The notes below the pieces were generated by a model, which worked only from the letters and a program-made list of their open reading frames with translations, was not told the DNA's origin and searched no databases. A stretch of 64,000 nucleotides of DNA from CAZKGE01 sp964636405 (GTDB lineage: Bacteria > Bacillota > Clostridia > Christensenellales > CAG-138), in the NCBI GenBank assembly GCA_964636405.1, contig CAZWSI010000012.1, forward strand, positions 1-64,000, read 5' to 3'. Shown here one piece after another: positions 53,865 through 62,419 of the stretch. Made by a program: the position numbers and the translations under genes. The first letter of the stretch is position 1; the number at the start of each line of letters is the position of its first letter.

Positions 53865-55808
53865 ATGGCAAACCATACGGTAACCTTCCAATTCGAGGGC
53901 GGCGGAGAGACCTCTATCTCCGCCGCCCCCGGCGAAAATCTTCTCGCGCTGGCCCAAAAGGCTAACGTGCCCATTGACGCGCCCTGCTCCGGCAACGGCA
54001 ACTGCGGCAAATGCCGCGTGCGGCTCCTTTCCGGCGGCGCGCAAAGCGAAGAAACGCGTCATATCACGCCCGAGGAATTTGCTGCGGGCTGGCGGCTTGC
54101 GTGCGGCACGGCGGTGCGCGGTGACGCGACGTTTCTTGTGCCCGACATCGCCTCGGCCTATCGGGGACGCATGCGGGTAACCGATCTCTCCTCCGGCGAG
54201 GAGCTTCAGATTTTTGAGCAAACCAAGGCGGCGCTTGCGCGCGCGGGTCTGGACTTTTCACCCGGCGTCGCGCTTGTTCCCCTCGCGCTTGCGCAGCCTT
54301 CGCTTGACGATCAAACGCCCGATTGCGAGCGTGTACGGCGGGCTGTGTGCGCCGCGACGGGCGTTACCAATGCGCGCGTGCCGCTTTCCGTGCTGCACAC
54401 GCTGCCCGAAGCGCTCCGGCGAAACGGCTTTTCCTGTGCGGGCGTCGTGCGGCGCGAGGCGGACGGAAGCGCAACGCTCCTTTCGCTGCGCGCGAATACT
54501 GCGCATACGCCCATTTGCGGGCTGTGCGTGGATATTGGCACCACGACCGTGTCCGCGCTGCTGGTTAATCTTGAAACAGGCGCGCTTCTGGCCCGGGCCT
54601 CCTCCGGCAACGGGCAGATCCGCTACGGCGCGGATGTGATTCACCGCATTGTCGAGCAGCAAAAGCCGGACGGAAAGCGCCTCTTGCGCGACGCGATCGT
54701 GCGCGAAACCCTGCTCCCCATCTGCGAAAGACTCTTTGCAGCCGCGAACGTGACGCAAGACGACGTATTCTCCGCCGTCATCGCGGGCAACACGACCATG
54801 CTGCACCTGCTGCTTGGCGTAGACGCGAACCCCTTGCGCACGGAGCCCTATGTGCCCGCGTTCTTTACGCTCCCTCCCCTGCCCGCCGGAGAGACTGGCC
54901 TCCCCCTGCATCCAGAGGCGCTGCTTACCCTTGCGCAGAACGTGGGCAGCTATGTGGGCGGCGACATTACCGCAGGCGTCTTGGCCTCCTGCGTGTGGGC
55001 GGAGGATACGCTTTCCCTCTTTATCGATTTGGGCACAAACGGCGAGCTGGCGCTTGGCAACCGGGACTTTCTGCTTTGCTGCGCGTGCTCGGCCGGGCCC
55101 GCCTTTGAAGGCGGTGAGCTTTCCTGCGGCATGCGCGCCACCGACGGCGCCATCGAGGCCTTTTCGCTGGAAGCGACGGGCTGCGCGCCCCTTTTGACCG
55201 TGATTGGCGGGGGCAAGCCCGTGGGGCTTTGCGGCTCTGGCATGATCGACGCAATCGCCGCGCTGTTTTCGGCGGGCGTGCTCGACGCGCGGGGGGCGTT
55301 TGTAGCGGGCGACCCCCGGGTGCGCTTTGATGATACTGGCTTTGGCCGCTACGTGCTCGCCGAGGCAAGCGAAAGCGCCACCGGGCGCGAAATTGCCCTG
55401 ACGCGCGCGGACACGGACAATTTTATCCGCGCAAAGGGCGCGATCTTTTCCGCGATTACCACCATGCTCGAGCAGGCCGGGCTTTCGATAACGGATATCG
55501 GCCGAGTGCTCGTGGCGGGCGGCATCGGCAGCGGCATCAACATGCGCAGCGCCGTGACCATCGGCATGCTGCCCGATCTGCCGCTTTCAACCTACCGCTA
55601 CATCGGCAACAGCGCGCTCACCGGCACGTATGCCATGCTTTGCTCCGTGGACGCGGCCAGAAGCGTTGCAGACATCCAAAACGGCATGACCTATCTCGAG
55701 CTTTCCGCCGTGCCCGGCTATATGGACGCGTTTGTCGCGGCTTGCTTTCTCCCGCACACGGACGCGTCGCTTTTTCCCAGCGTTTCTAATAAGGAGGCAC
55801 GCGCATGA
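53865..55808 (+). CDS. acsV: Corrinoid protein reductive activator AcsV (RACo)
   Basis: ATP-dependent activator of the AcsCD corrinoid. The 647-residue protein has an N-terminal [2Fe-2S] domain (C41, C47, C50, C80), a linker and middle domain, then an ASKHA domain (DIGTTTVSALL, FIDLGTNGELALG, SAGPAFEGGE). The ATG directly abuts the acsB stop with no clear ribosome site, implying coupled translation. It is paralogous to the activator at 45021. Confidence 0.94.
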   Translation: MANHTVTFQFEGGGETSISAAPGENLLALAQKANVPIDAPCSGNGNCGKCRVRLLSGGAQSEETRHITPEEFAAGWRLACGTAVRGDATFLVPDIASAYRGRMRVTDLSSGEELQIFEQTKAALARAGLDFSPGVALVPLALAQPSLDDQTPDCERVRRAVCAATGVTNARVPLSVLHTLPEALRRNGFSCAGVVRREADGSATLLSLRANTAHTPICGLCVDIGTTTVSALLVNLETGALLARASSGNGQIRYGADVIHRIVEQQKPDGKRLLRDAIVRETLLPICERLFAAANVTQDDVFSAVIAGNTTMLHLLLGVDANPLRTEPYVPAFFTLPPLPAGETGLPLHPEALLTLAQNVGSYVGGDITAGVLASCVWAEDTLSLFIDLGTNGELALGNRDFLLCCACSAGPAFEGGELSCGMRATDGAIEAFSLEATGCAPLLTVIGGGKPVGLCGSGMIDAIAALFSAGVLDARGAFVAGDPRVRFDDTGFGRYVLAEASESATGREIALTRADTDNFIRAKGAIFSAITTMLEQAGLSITDIGRVLVAGGIGSGINMRSAVTIGMLPDLPLSTYRYIGNSALTGTYAMLCSVDAARSVADIQNGMTYLELSAVPGYMDAFVAACFLPHTDASLFPSVSNKEARA

Positions 55809-56437
55809 GCGAGCTGCCCTACGGCAAAAACAACAAAACGGACGTCCCCTATCTGTACTATCTGCAAAGGTACGAAAAATGCGACCCGGCGGAGATTGCT
55901 GCGCGCTGCTGCCTGCCCTATGACGCGGAGCGCCGCGCCTTCTGGCTGCATTATCTTGGGCGGGATTGTCTTGCCTTTTGGCCAACCTTCTCGCTGCTGG
56001 GACTCGAGGATTTCCCGGCGCTACGGAGCCCCGGCTCGCAATTGCTCCTGCTCCGTCATCTGACCGAGGGCTGGAATCTGCCCGCCTCCGGGAAGTTTTT
56101 AAGCTATCGCGAAATGCCCTGGGGGAATGTGTACGACCAGAATTTTCAGGGCCGGTGCCTAAAGCGTCTTGCGTTCACCTTCGGCTTCCGCGTGCCCGTA
56201 TTCGAAAAGCTGATGATCTCGCTGGGCGCGTCAACGTGCGCGGGCGGCGACGCGGGCTACGAGCTGGCGTTTCTAAGCGGACTCTCGCTCCGCCTGTTCC
56301 TCTGGGGCGCGGACGATGAGTTTGCCCCCGCCGCGCAGATTCTCTTTTCCGACAACTTCTCCTTTGCCTTCTCCGCCGAGGACATGGCCGTGGTGGGCGA
56401 CGTGCTGATCGACGCGTTGAAAGAGCTGGCTGGCTGA
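55805..56437 (+). CDS. DUF3786-like protein of the acs operon
   Basis: 210-residue protein of unknown function, starting ELPYGKNNKTDVPYLYYLQRYE. The sequence (GKFLSYREMPWGNVYDQNF, FLWGADDEFAP) fits the DUF3786 family, often found in acetyl-CoA synthase gene clusters. AAGGAGG precedes the ATG, which overlaps the acsV stop (ATGA). Confidence 0.8.
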   Translation: MSELPYGKNNKTDVPYLYYLQRYEKCDPAEIAARCCLPYDAERRAFWLHYLGRDCLAFWPTFSLLGLEDFPALRSPGSQLLLLRHLTEGWNLPASGKFLSYREMPWGNVYDQNFQGRCLKRLAFTFGFRVPVFEKLMISLGASTCAGGDAGYELAFLSGLSLRLFLWGADDEFAPAAQILFSDNFSFAFSAEDMAVVGDVLIDALKELAG

Positions 56438-56563
56438 CGCACATAAGCGCGCTTTTAAGCACGTTGTTAAAGCTAAACCGCAGCGACGGCTGCTCCCATC
56501 ATGCGCCCATAAAATGGTTCCCTCTTTCGCGGCATGATTTGTCGCATCGTTTTTTCCAGAGTA

Positions 56564-56572
56564 TGGTATACT
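56564..56572 (+). promoter_or_regulatory. Extended -10 promoter of the fhs group
   Basis: TGGTATACT (56564-56572), the same nine bases as at 43492-43500, about 34 bases before the fhs start. No clear -35 element. Confidence 0.5.
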
Positions 56573-56605
56573 ATGTATCATCGCAGAAGCAGGAGGGTAT
56601 CGAGC

Positions 56606-58282
56606 ATGGGTTACAAGAGCGATATTGAAATTGCGCAGGAAACCGCAATGCTGCCCATTTCGCAGGTTGCGGAAGCGGCGGGCATTAACGAGCGCTATCT
56701 GGAGCTTTACGGGCGCTACAAGGCCAAAATCGACTATCAGTTGCTTGCGGACAGCCCCGCAAAGGACGGCAAGCTCATTTTAGTGACCGCGATTACCCCC
56801 ACGCCCGCGGGCGAAGGCAAAACAACCACCACCGTGGGCCTTGCCGATGGGCTCAGGCGCATGGGCAAAAAGGTGTTTGTCGCGCTGCGCGAGCCCTCGC
56901 TCGGGCCCGTATTCGGCGTAAAGGGCGGCGCGGCGGGCGGCGGCTACGCGCAGGTCGTGCCGATGGAGGATATCAATCTGCACTTTACCGGCGATTTTCA
57001 CGCCATCGGCGCGGCGAATAACCTCCTTGCAGCCATGCTGGACAACCATATCTATCAAGGCAATGCCCTGCATATCGACCCCAAGCGCATCACCTGGCGG
57101 CGCTGCGTGGACATGAACGACCGGCAGCTTCGCTTTGTCGTGGACGGCCTTGGCGGACGCGTAAACGGCGTGCCGCGCGAGGACGGCTATGATATTACCG
57201 TGGCAAGCGAAATTATGGCCGTGCTCTGCCTCGCGCGCGACCTCCCCGATCTGAAAGCGCGGCTTGCCCGCATTATCGTGGGCTATACCTACGACGAAAC
57301 GCCCGTGACGGCGAGCGATTTAAAGGCGCAGGGCGCGATGACGGCGCTGCTAAAGGACGCGCTCAAGCCCAATTTGGTGCAAACGCTGGAGCACACCCCC
57401 GCCTTTGTGCACGGCGGACCGTTTGCGAACATTGCGCACGGCTGCAATTCCGTAACGGCCACGCGCATGGCCATGCGCCTTGCGGATTATACCGTGACCG
57501 AGGCGGGCTTCGGCGCGGATCTCGGCGCGGAGAAGTTCCTCGATATCAAGTGCCGCATGGCAAAGCTTACGCCCAGCGCCGTCGTGATGGTGGCCACCGT
57601 GCGCGCGCTCAAGCTCCACGGCGGCGTGCCCAAGCAGGACTTGGGCGCGGAAAACCTCGAGGCGCTTGAAAAGGGCCTTCCGAACCTGTTGCAGCATGTT
57701 TCCAACATCACCCAGGTATACCGCTTGCCCTGCGTGGTGGCCATCAACCGCTTCCCGACCGATACCGAAGCGGAGCTGGCGCTGGTGGAGGCGCGCTGCA
57801 AGGAGCTGGGCGTAAACGTGGCGCTTTCCGAGGTGTGGGGCAGGGGCGGCGAAGGCGGCGCAGCGCTGGCCGAAGAGGTTGTACGCCTGTGCGAAATGGA
57901 TCATGAGAGCTTTTCCTTCAGCTATCCGCTCGAAGCCTCCATTGAGGACAAGATCCGCATGATCGTGCAAAAGATTTATCACGGCAAGGATGTGCAATTG
58001 CTGCCCGCCGCCAAAAAACAGGCGGAACAGCTCACACGGCTGGGCTTTGGGGCGCTGCCCGTATGCATGGCGAAGACGCAGTATAGCTTTTCCGACGATC
58101 CGCTGCTGCTGGGCGCGCCGGAGGGCTTTACCGTGACCGTACGCAATATCAAGGTGTCGGCAGGCGCGGGCTTCCTTGTGGCGCTCACGGGCGATATCAT
58201 GACCATGCCGGGTCTGCCGAAGATTCCCGCAGCGGAGCGCATCGATGTGGACGAAACGGGGAAAATTTCCGGTCTATTTTAA
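56606..58282 (+). CDS. fhs: Formate-tetrahydrofolate ligase
   Basis: ATP-dependent activation of formate to formyl-tetrahydrofolate. The 558-residue protein has the P-loop TPTPAGEGKTTTTVGL and family segments REPSLGPVFGVKGGAAGGGYAQV (residue run shortened here: RxPSxGPxFGxKGGAAGGG) and FANIAHGCNS. The ATG at 56606 follows AGGAGG; the longer frame runs through the promoter. Confidence 0.97.
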   Translation: MGYKSDIEIAQETAMLPISQVAEAAGINERYLELYGRYKAKIDYQLLADSPAKDGKLILVTAITPTPAGEGKTTTTVGLADGLRRMGKKVFVALREPSLGPVFGVKGGAAGGGYAQVVPMEDINLHFTGDFHAIGAANNLLAAMLDNHIYQGNALHIDPKRITWRRCVDMNDRQLRFVVDGLGGRVNGVPREDGYDITVASEIMAVLCLARDLPDLKARLARIIVGYTYDETPVTASDLKAQGAMTALLKDALKPNLVQTLEHTPAFVHGGPFANIAHGCNSVTATRMAMRLADYTVTEAGFGADLGAEKFLDIKCRMAKLTPSAVVMVATVRALKLHGGVPKQDLGAENLEALEKGLPNLLQHVSNITQVYRLPCVVAINRFPTDTEAELALVEARCKELGVNVALSEVWGRGGEGGAALAEEVVRLCEMDHESFSFSYPLEASIEDKIRMIVQKIYHGKDVQLLPAAKKQAEQLTRLGFGALPVCMAKTQYSFSDDPLLLGAPEGFTVTVRNIKVSAGAGFLVALTGDIMTMPGLPKIPAAERIDVDETGKISGLF

Positions 58283-58300
58283 GCGAATAAGGAGGATACC

Positions 58301-58942
58301 ATGAGCTTTCAACTGGATTCCTGCAAAGATTTTACCACGGTGCTCGCTTCCGCCGCGCCTACGCCGGGCGGCGGCGCGGCCAGCGCCTTTGCCGCCGCCA
58401 TCGGCACGGCGCTTGGGAATATGGTCGGCAGTTTGACCATCGGGCGCAAAAAATACGCCGCCGTGGAGGACGAAATGATTCGTCTCAACGAGCGCGCCAC
58501 GGCGCTTTGGCAAGCGTTTTTGGAGCTCATGGACGAGGACGCGGCAGCCTTCACGCCGCTGGCGGAAGCGTTCAAGCTCCCCGAGGATACCGAGGCGGCG
58601 CGCGCGCACAAGGCCGATGTGATGGAGGGCGCGCTGCGCTTGGCCGCAAGCGCACCCATGCGGGTTTTGGAGCGCTGCTGCGAAGCAATTGAGCTGATCG
58701 AGGGCTTCGCGGAAAAGGGCACGATTGTGGCGCTTTCCGACGCGGGCGTGGGCGCGCTGCTCTGCAAGGCGGCCATGCAGGGTTCGGCGCTGAACGTATA
58801 TATCAACACCAGCTCCATGCGCGACAAGGCCTGCGCGGCAGAATTAAACGCCAGGGCCGACGCGCTGCTTGCGGCCTTCCTCCCTCGCGCGGACGCAGCC
58901 TACGAAAAGGTGCGCGCCAAATACCGGCCGGAGGAGGCGTAG
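58301..58942 (+). CDS. fchA: Methenyltetrahydrofolate cyclohydrolase (FchA)
   Basis: Cyclodeaminase/cyclohydrolase family enzyme interconverting formyl- and methenyl-tetrahydrofolate. The 213-residue helical protein has the PTPGGGAASAFAAAIGTALGNMV motif and the central INTSSM region. It lies 18 bases after fhs with AAGGAGG before its ATG. Confidence 0.9.
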   Translation: MSFQLDSCKDFTTVLASAAPTPGGGAASAFAAAIGTALGNMVGSLTIGRKKYAAVEDEMIRLNERATALWQAFLELMDEDAAAFTPLAEAFKLPEDTEAARAHKADVMEGALRLAASAPMRVLERCCEAIELIEGFAEKGTIVALSDAGVGALLCKAAMQGSALNVYINTSSMRDKACAAELNARADALLAAFLPRADAAYEKVRAKYRPEEA

Positions 58943-58943
58943 C

Positions 58944-59795
58944 ATGGCCGTTGTCTGGAAGGGCGGCGAGGTTGCCGCAGCGCTCAACGCGCGCATACGC
59001 GCGGACGCTGAGCATCTTGCCGGAAACGGCGTAACGCCGACGCTCGCTATTTTGCGAATTGGCGAGAACGACGGCGACATCGCCTATGAACGCGGCGCGG
59101 AAAAGCGCGCGGCGGCCGTGGGCGTAGCCGTGAAAAAGTGCCTGCTGCCCACCGGGAGCACGCAAGAGGACGTCCTTTCCGCCATCCGCGCGCTCAACGC
59201 GGACGAAACCGTGCACGGCGTGCTCATTTTCCGGCCGCTGCCCGCGGGCGTGGACGACAACGCCGTGCGAGCGGCGCTCGACCCCAAAAAGGATGTGGAC
59301 GGCATTACGGACGCGTCGCTTGCGAGCGTGTTCGCGGGCGCGGGCGCTGGCTTTGCGCCCTGCACGGCGCAAGCCTGCATGGAGCTGCTGCAATATTACG
59401 GCGCACCGCTTTCGGGCGCGCGCGCGGTTGTGGTCGGGCGCTCGCTCGTTATCGGGCGGCCCGTGGCCATGCTGCTTATGCGGCAAAACGCGACCGTAAC
59501 CATTTGCCACACGCGCACGCGGGAGCTGCCCGCCGTATGCCGGGAGGCGGATATCCTGATCGCCGCCGCGGGCAGCGCGGCCATGCTGAACGCGGACTAT
59601 GTGCGGCCGGGACAAAGCGTGCTGGACGTGGGCATTAACTTTACCCCCGACGGCAAAATGGCGGGCGACGTGGATTTCTCGGCAGTGGAGCCCATCGTTT
59701 CCGCCGTTACGCCCGTACCGGGCGGAGTTGGAAGCGTGACCACCTCCGTGCTCATGGCGCATGTGGTCGAGGCCGCACGGCGCAGCGTTCAATAG
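58944..59795 (+). CDS. folD: FolD-family methylenetetrahydrofolate dehydrogenase, probably lacking cyclohydrolase activity
   Basis: 283-residue FolD homologue. The dinucleotide-binding GRSLVIGRPVAML, DVDGI and PVPGGVGSVT are kept. The cyclohydrolase YxxxK site is changed: after the tyrosine (IAYERGAEK) the +4 residue is alanine, not lysine. The usual LVQLPLP is replaced by LIFRPLP. With a dedicated FchA encoded just upstream, this is likely a monofunctional dehydrogenase. Start ATG at 58944 follows GGAGG. Confidence 0.9.
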   Translation: MAVVWKGGEVAAALNARIRADAEHLAGNGVTPTLAILRIGENDGDIAYERGAEKRAAAVGVAVKKCLLPTGSTQEDVLSAIRALNADETVHGVLIFRPLPAGVDDNAVRAALDPKKDVDGITDASLASVFAGAGAGFAPCTAQACMELLQYYGAPLSGARAVVVGRSLVIGRPVAMLLMRQNATVTICHTRTRELPAVCREADILIAAAGSAAMLNADYVRPGQSVLDVGINFTPDGKMAGDVDFSAVEPIVSAVTPVPGGVGSVTTSVLMAHVVEAARRSVQ

Positions 59796-59896
59796 CGGCA
59801 ACGCCCGAACCGGGCTTTGCTCCGCGACAGGCCGCTTCACCGAGAATTCACTTTACAAAGCCGCACGCCCCCTTTCTATGCGCCCCCCGGATATGG

Positions 59897-60026
59897 TATA
59901 ATATGCGCGGTAGCTTGCTATCGCAAGCTGAAATACTGCGTTTTCCCCGCCCTGACGGGCGGGATGCGCCATTGGCTGCTGCGCAAAAACGCCCTTGCAA
60001 GCAAGCGTTTTTGCTTATGGTATAAT
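59897..60026 (+). ncRNA. Structured region between repeated promoters (possible small RNA or leader)
   Basis: An extended -10 element TGGTATAAT ends at 59902 and a near-identical one (TGGTATAATGTAC) at 60026. Between them lie three hairpins: AGCTTGC/GCAAGCT (59912-59929), CCCGCCC/GGGCGGG (59946-59963) and GCAAAAACGC/GCGTTTTTGC (59983-60014), the last ending in a T-run. This could be a short RNA or an attenuated leader for the downstream genes. Confidence 0.4.
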
Positions 60027-60060
60027 GTACGCGATGCCGGTATTGTTCGGGGGGATTTGC

Positions 60061-60729
60061 ATGAAAGCTTTGTTTTTAATACTCTTTTTGATGGACGCGG
60101 CGCTGCACCTAATGGCATGCCTGCCGCTTCCACGGCCAAGGTGGGCCCTGGTGCGCGTGACAAAGGCCCTGCTCATTCCGCTGCTGATTGGCTGCTATTG
60201 CTTCTATGCCGGCGTGCCCTCGCCGCTGATTGTTCTGGCGCTGTGCTTCGGTTTTTTGGGCGATATGCTGCTGCTTTTTCCGGGGAAGCTTGGATTTTTC
60301 GCGGCGGGGCTCTGCGCCTTTGCGGCGGGGCATGTGTGTTACACCGCGTACTTTCTCGGACATTTGGGCGGGAGGCCCCCGCTGGCGCTGGTTGCCATCG
60401 CGCTGCTGGTATACGCGGGGCTCATATTGCTTTCCATATACCTGCAAGCGCGGTATTTTCCGGCGGCGCTGGCCATCCCCTGCTGCGCGTACATGGCGCT
60501 GATTTCTCTTATGAGCCTCTCCGCGCTGCTCTTTGCCGTGACCAACGGCGGCGCAGCGCCCGTTTTCGTGTGCGTCGGCTCGGTGCTTTTTATGGTTTCC
60601 GATTCCATTCTCAGCGACGAAACCTTTCATCGCGCGCGGCCGCTGGGTTCCTTTGCTGTAATGAGTACCTATATTCTCGCGCAGGCCTGTATCGCGTTCG
60701 GCTGCGCGCTGTACGGAGGCGGTATCTAA
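60061..60729 (+). CDS. YhhN-family membrane protein (lysoplasmalogenase-like)
   Basis: 222-residue integral membrane protein with about eight helices; the family segments are CFGFLGDMLLLF and FMVSDSILS. Family members hydrolyse lysoplasmalogens, and plasmalogens occur in anaerobic Clostridia. GGGGGG lies 7 bases before the ATG at 60061. Its stop precedes the rmuC TTG start by 1 base. Confidence 0.82.
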   Translation: MKALFLILFLMDAALHLMACLPLPRPRWALVRVTKALLIPLLIGCYCFYAGVPSPLIVLALCFGFLGDMLLLFPGKLGFFAAGLCAFAAGHVCYTAYFLGHLGGRPPLALVAIALLVYAGLILLSIYLQARYFPAALAIPCCAYMALISLMSLSALLFAVTNGGAAPVFVCVGSVLFMVSDSILSDETFHRARPLGSFAVMSTYILAQACIAFGCALYGGGI

Positions 60730-60730
60730 A

Positions 60731-61999
60731 TTGGAGCTTGCAATCCTGATCCTCGTGGGCGCGCTCATCGTGCTGGCGGCGCTGAACCTCGCCTTCACGC
60801 TCAAGCGCGGCGGGGACGCGCAAAAGCGCGACGTGCTCGATAAGGAGCTTTTGCGTTCCCAGTCCGTTTTGCGGCAGGAGCTTACCTATACCGTACAGAG
60901 CTCCGTTTCCGCGCTGGGGCAACTGCTCAGCGAAAACCAGCGCAGTGCGAGCGCGCGCACGGAGGCGCGCTTTTCCAGCCTTGAAACCGCCAACGAGCAA
61001 AAACTCGAGGCCATACGGCAGACCATGGAGCGCCGTTTAAGCGCCATTCAGGCCGATTCCAACGCCAAGCTCGACGAAATGCGGCAGGTGGTGGATGAAA
61101 AGCTCCAAAAAACGCTTGAAACCAAGATGAACCAGTCCTTCCAGCTCGTCAACGAGCGGCTGGAGCAGGTTTACAAAGGCCTTGGCGAAATGCAGGCGCT
61201 CGCAAGCGGCGTGGGTGATCTCAAAAAGGTGCTTTCCAACGTAAAGACGCGCGGTATACTGGGCGAAATCCAGCTTGGGGCAATTCTTGACGAGATCCTC
61301 TCGCAGGATCTATTTGAGCGAAACGTCACGACGCGCCCGGGCAGCGCGGAGCGCGTGGAATTTGCCGTGAAGCTTCCTACGGAGGACGGACAGCGCATCC
61401 TTTTGCCCATCGATTCCAAATTCCCCGGCGTACTGTACGCCGCCTTGCAGGATGCGTACGACGCTGGCTCGGCGGAGGCTGTGCGTGCGGCCGTTGCGGC
61501 GCTGGCGGCGGAGATAAAAAAAGAAGCCAAGGACATTCGCGATAAATACGTGGAGCCTCCGTACACCACGGATTTTGCCATTCTCTTTCTTCCCTTCGAG
61601 GGGCTTTACGCGGAGGTGGTCAACCGGGGGCTTGTGGAGGAGCTGCAAAGGAGCTATCGCGTAAACATCGCGGGCCCCTCCACCATGGCCGCGCTGCTTA
61701 ACAGCCTGCAAATGGGCTTCCGAAGCTTTGCCATCCAGAAGCGCAGCTCTGAGGTGTGGCAGGTGCTTGGCGCGGTCAAGACCGAGTTTGATAAATTCGG
61801 GGCTGTGCTGCAAAGCTCGCAAAAGCGGCTCACGCAGGTAAACGAGGAGCTGGATTCGCTTATCGGCACGCGCACGCGCTCCATCGTGCGCAAGCTCCGC
61901 GACGTGGAGCGTCTAGGCGACGCGCCCGCACGCGCGCTGCTTACCGGCACAAACGGGGCCGGCGACGCGGATGGAAGCTGCGATAACGAGGATGCGTAA
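60731..61999 (+). CDS. rmuC: DNA recombination protein RmuC
   Basis: 422-residue protein with an N-terminal membrane helix (LAILILVGALIVLAALNLAF), a long coiled coil (about 30-145) and the RmuC nuclease-like domain (GILGEIQLGAILDEIL, PIDSKFPG, FLPFEGLYAEV). It is thought to limit DNA inversions. The TTG at 60731 is used; GGAGG is 9 bases upstream. Confidence 0.92.
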   Translation: MELAILILVGALIVLAALNLAFTLKRGGDAQKRDVLDKELLRSQSVLRQELTYTVQSSVSALGQLLSENQRSASARTEARFSSLETANEQKLEAIRQTMERRLSAIQADSNAKLDEMRQVVDEKLQKTLETKMNQSFQLVNERLEQVYKGLGEMQALASGVGDLKKVLSNVKTRGILGEIQLGAILDEILSQDLFERNVTTRPGSAERVEFAVKLPTEDGQRILLPIDSKFPGVLYAALQDAYDAGSAEAVRAAVAALAAEIKKEAKDIRDKYVEPPYTTDFAILFLPFEGLYAEVVNRGLVEELQRSYRVNIAGPSTMAALLNSLQMGFRSFAIQKRSSEVWQVLGAVKTEFDKFGAVLQSSQKRLTQVNEELDSLIGTRTRSIVRKLRDVERLGDAPARALLTGTNGAGDADGSCDNEDA

Positions 62000-62090
62000 A
62001 GCAAGCGGCGCGCCGCCTTGGCAGCATCGACCGGCGGGCGGAAAAGGCCGGGGGCATTCGTGAGCCGCAAAACCCGCAACAAAAGTTCTC

Positions 62091-62119
62091 TTTCCATAAA
62101 GCGAAGGGTGTGCTATATT
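62091..62119 (+). promoter_or_regulatory. Promoter for the DivIC-like gene
   Basis: TTTCCA (62091-62096) and TATATT (62114-62119) with 17-base spacing and TGC before the -10. The expected start coincides with the ATG at 62126, and no ribosome site is present. Confidence 0.5.
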
Positions 62120-62125
62120 TAAAGC

Positions 62126-62419
62126 ATGGCAAAGGTAAAGACATTTAGATTTAAACCGCGCTACGCGATATTGATCTTCCTTGTGACCTTCTTTGTTTTG
62201 GGCGGCGTGTATCTTTCGCAGCAGACGACCCTCAAGTCCATCGCGCTCGAAAAGGAAACGCAGCAGGCCGCCCTTGACGCGCTCAAGGTCGAGGAGGAGC
62301 GGCTTGAACGCATGCTCGAGTATATGAACAGCACCGAGTACCTCATTCAATACGCGAGGGAGAAGCTCGGCTACGTATTCCCGGGCGATATCAAGTTTTA
62401 CACGGAGTCCGCCGGATGA
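62126..62419 (+). CDS. DivIC/FtsL-like septum formation initiator
   Basis: 97-residue bitopic membrane protein: basic N-terminus, one helix (YAILIFLVTFFVLGGVYL, about residues 13-30), a coiled coil to about 75 and the ending REKLGYVFPGDIKF. This fits the FtsB/DivIC family of division proteins. It overlaps the next gene by 4 bases (ATGA). Confidence 0.9.
   Translation: MAKVKTFRFKPRYAILIFLVTFFVLGGVYLSQQTTLKSIALEKETQQAALDALKVEEERLERMLEYMNSTEYLIQYAREKLGYVFPGDIKFYTESAG

Noticed and set aside
50979..54221. 1080-codon open frame on the minus strand
   Set aside because: It is antisense to acsE, acsB and part of acsV, whose products are unmistakable. The composition (histidine-, arginine- and glycine-rich, no domains) is typical of GC-rich shadow frames.
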